Positions 10,501 through 16,914 of a stretch of 22,777 nucleotides of DNA are shown here, in pieces. A program made the translations under genes and the position numbers. Every line of letters begins with the position of its first letter. Within the stretch, counting starts at the first letter, position 1. The notes under the pieces are model-generated. The model saw only the letters and a list, made by a program, of their open reading frames with translations, did not search any database and was not told the DNA's origin. Source of the stretch: Saccoglossus kowalevskii (taxonomy: Eukaryota > Hemichordata > Enteropneusta > Harrimaniidae); assembly GCF_000003605.2 (NCBI RefSeq), contig NW_003133369.1, positions 156,374 to 179,150 on the forward strand, in the 5' to 3' direction.

Positions 10501-10653
10501 GTTCACAGTTAATATTTTTTACACTGGGGTTGGGATTGGTAATCAGTATATGTGTTTTACCTCACTAGATGGTGATCCCACAGCAGCGACGAATATAGCC
10601 AAACAAACCCAGCTTGCTATACGCACCGAGACACTTCCTATATCAATCATCAT
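7150..10653 (-). CDS. Secreted 16-cysteine protein, four coding exons, family unknown
   Basis: Joined exons 10653-10561, 9723-9514, 8830-8641 and 7526-7150 give 289 residues. Every intron is GT-AG, and the phases agree (0, 0, then one base carried: G|AA). Residues 1-26 form a signal peptide with core WVCLAIFVAAVG and likely cleavage at AVG|SPS. Residues 27-65 are acidic and Ser/Thr-rich, a probable extended linker. The rest holds 16 cysteines (66, 68, 74, 97, 106, 112, 150, 172, 177, 189, 205, 214, 222, 248, 271, 272), an even number consistent with eight disulfides, and N-glycosylation sequons at 109, 139, 171 and 176. There is no transmembrane segment or GPI-type tail. I infer an extracellular or glandular product; the function is unknown and no known domain is recognised. 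Confidence 0.88.
7527..8640 (-). other. Intron 3 of the Cys-rich gene
   Basis: AT-rich intron of 1,114 bases with GT-AG borders. Short open frames on the + strand at 8000-8366 are rich in Phe/Ile/Ser and lack exon signals; nothing else stands out. Confidence 0.7.
8641..8830 (-). CDS. Cys-rich gene, exon 3
   Basis: Acceptor CTAATATTTACAG|GAG and donor GGAAAAG|GTTAGA bound 63 codons plus one base. The peptide begins EKRDCYLNSSCNSDKTYLEM and includes PANLDDYVNYLVNVTSYYRE; it is rich in Asp, Asn and Tyr, with three cysteines and two sequons. A MITE-A copy begins only 29 bases upstream of the acceptor, in intron 2. Confidence 0.88.
8860..9028 (-). mobile_element. MITE-A copy 2, in intron 2 of the Cys-rich gene
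   Basis: Flanked by TTAA at 8860-8863 and 9025-9028. It is inverted relative to copy 1: AATGACACGCTATGGCC reads on the - strand, and the GGGACTCAATTCCCGCG block is complementary to copy 1's GAATTGAGTCCC. Terminal repeats AGCGGGAGAGTCGTCGCCTG and CAGGTGACGACCCCCCCC are inverted-complementary. A 10-base C run (9012-9021) replaces the mixed C/T end of the other copies. Confidence 0.85.
9029..9513 (-). other. Remainder of intron 2 of the Cys-rich gene
   Basis: Holds a T run at about 9266-9277 and an 11-base G run at 9341-9351. No exon or RNA gene seen. Confidence 0.6.
9514..9723 (-). CDS. Cys-rich gene, exon 2
   Basis: Acceptor TTTCAG|GTC and donor GAG|GTATGT bound 70 codons in phase 0. It encodes the acidic Ser/Thr linker and the first four cysteines, with a CTCDLIEDC cluster and an aromatic WHWDPSAHWC motif. 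The frame stays open into both flanks for a few codons but splice sites define the limits. Confidence 0.88.
9724..10560 (-). other. Intron 1 of the Cys-rich gene
   Basis: 837-base phase-0 intron between the signal-peptide exon and exon 2. The + strand frame at 10140-10397 lacks splice or start context and is treated as chance. Confidence 0.65.
10561..10653 (-). CDS. Cys-rich gene, exon 1: start and signal peptide
   Basis: This exon is too short to stand out as an ORF. It encodes 31 codons, MMIDIGSVSVRIASWVCLAI followed by FVAAVGSPSSE, ending GAG|GTAAAA in phase 0 and joining VADRESP of exon 2. Two ATGs are adjacent (10653 and 10650); either may start translation. The hydrophobic run after a single Arg and the small residues at -3 and -1 (A24, G26) fit a signal peptide, which strongly supports the exon despite its size. 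Confidence 0.8.
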
Positions 10654-10716
10654 TTGTACGTGTCGGAAAACGTACAACGAACAACGTCAACTTATCTCTA
10701 GTTAACGTGAAACATA

Positions 10717-10808
10717 CTATTTATGAATAATACGTCACGTATCATGTGAAGTCTCGCGATACTTCGTCACCATAGAAATTAATCTCTCAGGCAGTTATAT
10801 TCTTTATA
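10717..10808 (-). promoter_or_regulatory. Candidate core promoter of the Cys-rich gene
   Basis: Two TATA-like elements lie upstream of the start on the - strand: TATAAA at 10808-10803 and CATAAATAG at 10725-10717. Transcription would begin near 10775 or 10690 respectively. If it begins at the farther site, the leader includes an upstream ATG (about 10743) with a 15-codon uORF ending TAG before the main start. The start site is unproven. Confidence 0.4.
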
Positions 10809-10999
10809 AACTTACTAGAACCTTTGTGTTCTATGGCTGTTAGACGAGGAAAATCGAACCCGTTCAAGCCAGAAATAGTAATGAAATATTCACCAGAATA
10901 CAAGATGAACGGAATTGTTCGGAAACCCTTTCAGTGAAATGAGTCTTTAATGTTCACTATCCCAAAGTACAGTTTTTCTGAGAGTTTCGGCCTGGTGGT

Positions 11000-11370
11000 T
11001 GTCAGGCGGTGAAAATACTCGTATGTCCGCCCCTTCGATTGGACATGCATCGAACACTGAGCAGCGCCACCAACAGAGCAAGATCAGACGTCCAGATCTT
11101 CGTCTCCGAGAATCGTCGCTGCATTCCCTGAAATGTTACGATCCCCATCAATAGTGGCGTGTGACACCGCCCTCTCAGGCTGGTCGTCGAACACGAGTTG
11201 CGCGACGTCCACCGCCCTTTAAGCCTCATATCTGTTACACTGCGTCCTGTTACACGTGTAAAATATATTTTGTTTACACCTAGGGGTCCTTGCCCGGGAA
11301 AGTGGCAGAGATGTGTCGCCGACACTCCAGATCCCCATTCTCTTCCAGACAGCCACAATGCGAGGGGTTA
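11000..11370. other. GC-richer island of unknown origin, possibly a transposon remnant
   Basis: This block is clearly richer in G+C than its flanks. On the - strand it has a 118-codon open frame (11358-11002) including TSDLALLVALLSVRCMSNRR, with no recognised domain. Within it, GCGCGACGTCCACCGCCCTTTAA (11198-11220) closely resembles the right end of MITE-B, so it may include the end of a third, related element whose other end I cannot find. The coding frame is not trusted. Confidence 0.35.
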
Positions 11371-11376
11371 CCTCAG

Positions 11377-11413
11377 TCTCAGACTAGTATACAATTGTAT
11401 TACTAGTCTGAGA
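11377..11413. repeat. Perfect 13-base inverted repeat (hairpin) with self-complementary loop
   Basis: Left arm TCTCAGACTAGTA (11377-11389) is the exact reverse complement of the right arm TACTAGTCTGAGA (11401-11413). The 11-base spacer contains TACAATTGTA, itself a palindrome, so almost the whole 37 bases can pair. It could be a snap-back remnant of a transposon or two abutting terminal repeats. It sits at the edge of the GC-richer island. Confidence 0.85.
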
Positions 11414-11699
11414 TTTTGGTCGAACCTGATGTCTCCACGTGTGAGAGTTATCGGTACGTTCCCCCTCATCTCTACGTTCCTTTCGTTGCACCATAAAATA
11501 TTGGAGCACTGCAGCTCATGGTGTTGAATCACCAAATCAAACAAACTTGTCATTGTAATTACTCGGGGCCATTTTAATATAAATTCAATTTCAGAATTTT
11601 GTTGGACAAGACTTCTCATGAACTGCACCCTACAGCGGAAATCGATTAAACTCGGCAGTTCAACGTGAGCAGCGTGCATCATTTTGTTTTAATTGATGA

Positions 11700-13300
11700 T
11701 TTACTTAATCAATAATTAGAATCTTATCAAACCATAGACCTTCTCTTTCTAAGGTCGATGATCAAACCTACAACCGGTACACACATCGTCAAATGCGTGG
11801 AGCGTGTTTATCAACACCAACGACTAGTATGTATTTAGAGTAAATAACGTAAACCTTGTTTATAATAATTGACGCTACTATGTCCCTGACTTTCTTTGAG
11901 TCAGTGTGTGATAGATATGCCAAGACAAAATACGGTGTCACTTTCTAATTGTCGAACTGCGCTGATTTCCACTATAGTCCAAATCCCTTATATGGTGCTT
12001 ATATGGGTAAGTGAGAGGTTCCCCGTAGATCGTACACATTTGGAATGCATCTTTTAGAGTATACTAACGCGTGATTGAACACTTACAGCACCCCATTTTG
12101 ACTAAATATATACATTCTCAAATAAGGAAATGAAATCCAATATATAAGCAAAGTGAATGAGTTTTCTCACGTTGATAACAGATCGCGTTCTTGGTATTTA
12201 CAAGACCCCCATCGAGTTCTTGCAAATCATCCAGAATGAGACGTAACATTCAAGCTGGGAGGTCATTATATCTACATACAGGGCAAGGGTAAAATATTAT
12301 CAGACCAGGATGTAGCGAAACAAGAAAAATACATTCGTATTAAAGAAAAATCGTAAGTCAGCACACGAGTTTCTCAGATAAAAAAGTGCCACGTACTACA
12401 CAGAAAATATATATATATATAATTCGAAAATGCTAACCCCAATCTGAAATAATGGTATGCTCTCAAAAGCGGTACACAGCGACGTGCCATATCACGATAT
12501 AGTTTAGAAAAAGTGTCCGAATTATTTTTTTTACTCATTTTTGAGCAAGAATATCTTATCATGATAATGTTGCTGTCAAACTTAGCTTGCTCTCTTCTTT
12601 CTTTTTGTATGAATGTCATTATTTGTATGACGATTTTATCCTAAATCTATCAACCGAGTTTCTAATGTTCAATGTTTTAACATTAGTGTGAGTACATGTG
12701 TACAAAACGTGTGTTATCGAAATAGATATGGCACCAGTATCTGAGCAGCATACCAAGGGTGTCTATTACATGATATTGACATACGAGACTTTTGAGTCGA
12801 CAAATAAATTGTTTCACGTTTTAGGGATTTCCCCACTTTCGTGCATGACCAATCGTCAGTCCTAAATAGTCGGTTAGATAAAAAAGTACTACAATTGATA
12901 CAACTAATAATAAATGTTTTAATGAATGTTCATTTCCAATAACTAGGGCCCAATAGTATACATTTCTGTACAAAATTCTGTATATAGTTACAGATTTGGT
13001 GAATTTTTAACAATTTCGCCATTTAAAACGCAAATTGTGGGCTTGTTACCATCTAAAATGCACATGTTTCACATACACATATAAGACACCAAGTTCTATA
13101 TTCCGTCTTTTTACCCATCAGAATGTTTGTTCTACCACAGGATAGAGGGACTGTGGTTCTGCTATGATTTGTAGCTTGATAAAGATTACAATTTGGAGTT
13201 CACTTTACACCATAGACTACTCGACACAAAAGTTTGGATAAAACTCCTTTGGGGAGGGCAAGAGGGTTTACGTTTAGTATTTGGCCACGATTGTTTAATT
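11700..13300. other. Intergenic DNA between the two divergent genes
   Basis: AT-rich, with a short TA microsatellite near 12408-12421. Open frames such as 12619-12374 (-) are low-complexity products of AT-rich DNA. No gene, RNA or transposon ends supported. Confidence 0.45.
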
Positions 13301-13404
13301 AGTGGAAATTGTTTGAAAGTAGGAGTGAATATAAGTTTATACTATATGTGAATATAAGTGTTTTGGGCCGTGAAGTTTTAGACTGAAGTGTAATTTAAAT
13401 TTAT

Positions 13405-13525
13405 AGTTTTATTTGTTTTATATTCACGAGGTTATAGTTTCAATACAACCATTTGCTTTTACGAGATTATAGTTCAAATTTGTTTTATTTTCGCGAGATT
13501 TCAATATATACTTTTATTTATATAT
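13405..13525. repeat. Short degenerate direct repeats with CACGAGGTTATAGTT-like units
   Basis: Three related units follow each other: TATTCACGAGGTTATAGTTTCAA, TTTTACGAGATTATAGTTCAAA and TTTTCGCGAGATTTCAATA. Spacing is about 45 bases. No coding capacity. Confidence 0.5.
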
Positions 13526-13587
13526 TTCACATTTTCTTGACAATAAATGAAATAGTATTATTTATTGTTTTATGAGGTTTCTATTTC

Positions 13588-13760
13588 ATTGACTCCCGTG
13601 TGCGAAGCATACAATTGGAGTCTTTGTGCGGTTAGTGCGTCTGTGTGTCTGTTCTACTAATATCTCAAGAACCGATTATCAGATTTTAATGAAACTTGGC
13701 ACATAGATGCTGGATCCGTTTTTTATGTTTAGTTTCTATTCGAGGTTTCTATATTTAAAA
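13588..13760 (+). repeat. Probable dispersed-repeat fragment
   Basis: The run from GACTCCCGTGTGCGAAGCAT through GTGTGTCTGTTCTACTAATA and CTCAAGAACC to AATGAAACTTGGCACATAGA has the style of a widespread invertebrate dispersed repeat (recognition from memory of the motif type, not a search). No second copy is in the window, so this is a tentative call. Confidence 0.3.
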
Positions 13761-15240
13761 AAATATTGGTAATGATTTAAATAGTTTTAATTATCATATT
13801 ATTTTTATTTTCTTCGCAATATTTGTCTGTATGTTTCAATCCAATTTCTCCCTTTGATTTATTTTCTGATAACATTTACAACTCGGAAGGTTGTTCATAG
13901 ACAATCAAACCAAAATATTTCATCTGAGTCAACTGTTAGCGTTTACTAACTTCCCATACATAGTATCGATGTGGTCTGGGTGTCAGCACAAGTTGTGGAT
14001 GCGCCAGAAAATTGAAGTTCGGTCACTTTGGTAGTTTTTCAACATCGCCGTCTGAATATAGGAAATACGAACACAACCCTTGCAAGTAAATGAATCATCA
14101 ACTGTCACTTCAAGTAGTATATATACATAGAGATAACCCGTCAATGTGTACCCCATGCCAAGTGCAATATTAAATACTCTGATTCGTATATACAGTGGTA
14201 ATTCAAACAGTCGACCAAGAAAATCGCTGAACAACAGGCCTTCAATCAGTCAGTTATTTTATAAAATGTATAGAATATATAATTAGAAAAAAACACACAA
14301 ATACAACTCACCATCGTTTAAGGGCACACAGAACATGAGATATAGATTTTATTTCGTTATATTTGCTGGACATTTCTGTTTCGTTGAAATGTGTGGATAA
14401 TGTACATAGCAAAAACCGTGTATTTGTGTCCAAACATCCTCCCTTTATATGATCAAACCATAATATTATAGTGAATACGCGAATAAACATACGTTTGCCA
14501 AATGCCTACTGCCTCAGTTTGTGAAAAATATATCCAGATGCATGTCACGTGACACGGAAATGCGAGAGGCAACAAAAGTTTATTGAGACTACAATGAATT
14601 ATTTAACGTTTAGATTCTCACATTTCGCTCGACTTGTTGCAATCATGTCAAAAAACGCAACGCAATGTTACACCCGGCCCGGTAGAAAAACCGATAATCA
14701 CACGTTATGTTATGATAGTGAAAAAAGCTAATATAAGGAAAATACGAACAAAAGCTTAACAACGCCGCTAATGGCCCTTTAAGGAGTTTTAATACAACAA
14801 AGGCAACACCGGCGACCACTCGCAAATGTGCATTGGCGTCTTAAAATGATTTTTAGTGTCAACTGTACTTAAGTTTATTTTTTTCCAAAGTTGGAAAGCT
14901 GGCAATGTGTATTAAATTTCACGACAGTTTAGTTTAGGTTGTTATATTCCCCTGTATACGTTGTTAAACTCAAAATATGCCGATTGTTGCCAACACAGAG
15001 CAAACAAGATATCAATTCCATTTACCAACAAGTGTATATTATGACATCTTACATTGCCCAGATTTCTCCTTTGCTCGATTGAAAAAGTGCAACACGGTTA
15101 ACTGAAACATTGCCAATCTACGAGTCGGTGTCATTGTGTGCATTATCCAGTGGTCGTCATAGTTACGTCTCTTGTGAGAATTGCTGGTGTGAACGCAATA
15201 TTATGAGTTCCCATCATTTTATTGCCGGGCGTATTACACC
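13761..15240. other. Intergenic DNA, no gene supported
   Basis: Contains a - strand frame of 83 codons (14234-13983) reading FSDFLGRLFELPLYIRIRVF and onward, without recognisable domain or good splice sites. Two 23-base stretches, GAATATAGGAAATACGAACACAA near 14052 and AATATAAGGAAAATACGAACAAA near 14731, are similar and may be remnants of one repeat. Confidence 0.35.
14345..14390 (+). repeat. Short dispersed repeat TTATTTCGTTATATTT...TTGAAATG
   Basis: TTATTTCGTTATATTTGCTG then TTTCTGTTTCGTTGAAATG here matches TTATTTCGTTATATTTTCAC then TTGTTGTTTCCTTGAAATG at 16373-16414, just upstream of the EF-hand gene promoter. A related block TTTCACGAATTTGTCAAGGAAACAA occurs near 20645 in its 3' UTR region. 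Confidence 0.5.
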
Positions 15241-15263
15241 GACGTAACTTTTTCTAGTGAGAT

Positions 15264-15926
15264 ATCAGGGGGGAATTCTTCTCCACGGGGCTCTCCACAC
15301 TTGTCAGGGGGGAATCTCGTCTCGTCTCTCTATCGCGTCCCCTTGAGGTACGGGATCAGGGAAGTCACTTAAGCTTTACAGTCAAATAGACGCACACCAC
15401 AAAATACGTTTCAACTCTCGTCTTAGTCAGTCTGTCGAGCACTCTATAAGACACAGCGCCCTGGGGAAAATCCCCAAGACTATCGCAAGGCTGGCCCAAG
15501 ACTAGCTAAAGACTGTGCTTAGACTGCCTTAGACTCTCCAGGACTGGACTAAGACTGCGTCTGTCGTGCTGTACTCGCCAAGACCAACTCAAACTCTCTT
15601 TATTCATTTTCAAAACCTTAACCAATTACAATGCAGTAAAAAGACTCTAGGGCGTAACCTTCAATCAATCATAAAGCCAATCACACTAAGTACTGAACAC
15701 GTCATATCTTTTGATTAATCGTTCACTACATTAATAACTAGGAATACCAACTGTCAGAAATAGTAGTCTGAATAACGACGGTTATCTCGTAATTTGTTCC
15801 AAATCACTGAGTCGAGTTCCGTCCAGGACCTCGCCTGCCTAAACGATGACTGACATAACACAGCATTTCGCTAGTAATCAACTAAATAAGTCGGTCAACA
15901 GATACGGGAAAAACAAATTCATGACA
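15264..15926 (-). repeat. LTR-like dispersed repeat, copy 2 (inverted)
   Basis: Reverse-complement partner of 6154-6824. On the - strand it starts TGTCATGAATTTG at 15926 and reaches CCCCCCTGACA at 15302, with shared sequence continuing to CCCCCCTGAT at 15264. The AATAAA (- strand, 15604-15599), TTGATTAATCG-like and GGGCGTAACCTTCAATCAAT-type blocks are all conserved with small indels, so the two copies are diverged but clearly homologous. It lies between the divergent promoters of the Cys-rich and EF-hand genes. Confidence 0.6.
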
Positions 15927-16009
15927 GAGAACACGGTATGTATACCGGTATTTGTTTCCAAACTTCCTAGAAAGGCCAGCCCTAATACGACTATGAGTAC
16001 GTAGACAAC

Positions 16010-16258
16010 AAAAACGCTTGTCCCCGCAACACACTAAGTTTTGCATGGGGTGGGGCGAGATCTGCCCACCAACCTTGCGCCAAAGGCGCGACCTTACTAC
16101 AAGGGTCCGGGCATGCTCCTTAAACAAATTGAAATCTATACCCTCTGAAACGCTATTTCCTGCATTTTGAGGAGCAAATTTTGCTGACACAAAGGGTTTC
16201 AGCTTGATTTTTGAGGGGCAACGCCCTCCCTCTGCCTCCCTATGCCGCCGCCACTGAC
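16010..16258 (-). repeat. Probable dispersed-repeat fragment (CATGCTCC / TGCAGGAAATAG type)
   Basis: On the - strand it reads GTGGCGGCGGCATAGGGAGG, then CTCAAAATGCAGGAAATAGC, TTTCAGAGGGTATAGATTTC and GGAGCATGCCCGGACCC. This order of motifs resembles a repeat common in marine invertebrate genomes (from memory, not searched). The overlapping 102-codon - strand frame at 16190-15882 is a consequence of it, not a gene. Confidence 0.4.
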
Positions 16259-16472
16259 ACAGTTCTAAATCCTTTTACAAAAACCGTGATCTAGATGACC
16301 TACGTGTACATCTTTTACCTGTAATACACCAAGGTCAAGCTTTGGATATATAATTAATATCGTATGGATCTTATTTCGTTATATTTTCACGAAATTGTTG
16401 TTTCCTTGAAATGACAGAGCGTTTCCAATGAAAATCATGTTCGTGATAACGGAATACCGGAACTTGGTAGTG

Positions 16473-16480
16473 TATATAAG
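16473..16480 (+). promoter_or_regulatory. TATA box of the EF-hand gene
   Basis: TATATAAG, followed about 30 bases downstream by a likely start near 16503, then a non-coding first exon. The short dispersed repeat TTATTTCGTTATATTTTCAC lies about 100 bases upstream, so transposon-derived sequence is close to the promoter. Confidence 0.65.
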
Positions 16481-16502
16481 GAAGCGCTTGCTAGAGAATA
16501 TA

Positions 16503-16572
16503 TCATAATTCCATCTTACACGACTGTGTCAACTGTATTGAAGAAAGGTCGAGTATCTAATTTTACCTCTTG
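16503..16572 (+). other. EF-hand gene, non-coding exon 1 (5' UTR)
   Basis: About 70 bases without any ATG, ending CTCTTG|GTAAGTTC, a near-perfect donor. The acceptor of exon 2 is TTTTTCATAG|ACA at 16735-16736, three bases before the start codon. The 5' boundary is inferred from the TATA box. Confidence 0.6.
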
Positions 16573-16738
16573 GTAAGTTCTTCACAATAATGTTTTCTGT
16601 TTGTTTTCATTCGTGATAGATATCGTTGCAATGTATACGAATTCGGTAGGCCCTGGCTAATTGTACAAAATGAATCCTACGAAGTGAAGTTTCTGCTGTT
16701 ATCGACTAATGTCATGCATGTTTTATTTTTCATAGACA

Positions 16739-16914
16739 ATGGCCACGAGACTTTTCATCATCGCTGCTGTTGTGGTTGCCATGGCTATTGCTATGGTGAA
16801 TGCCTGCACATCTTCGTCGGGACGAACCCCTGCATGGGACGTGGGCGACAATACTGAGGTGTATCCGACATTCGACCCTGCCACCAAATCAGTAGGCGTC
16901 GGTGTTACTGTCAG
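16739..16914 (+). CDS. EF-hand gene, exon 2: signal peptide and propeptide
   Basis: The exon begins at 16736, three bases before the ATG, and ends GTCAG|GTAAAT. It encodes residues 1-58 and two bases of Arg59. The propeptide includes SSSGRTPAWDVGDNTEVYP, mixed polar with few charges. The processing site is split between exons: Arg59 spans the junction and FKR lies in the next exon. Confidence 0.9.

Noticed and set aside
11368-11682. 104-codon - strand ORF
   Set aside because: It spans the hairpin at 11377-11413; no domain or splice context.
13983-14234. 83-codon - strand ORF with partly hydrophobic peptide
   Set aside because: No acceptor or donor that fits, and no recognised domain. Kept only as a weak possibility.
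15882-16190. 102-codon - strand ORF
   Set aside because: Lies across a probable dispersed repeat and the end of the LTR-like repeat, so it is not a gene.
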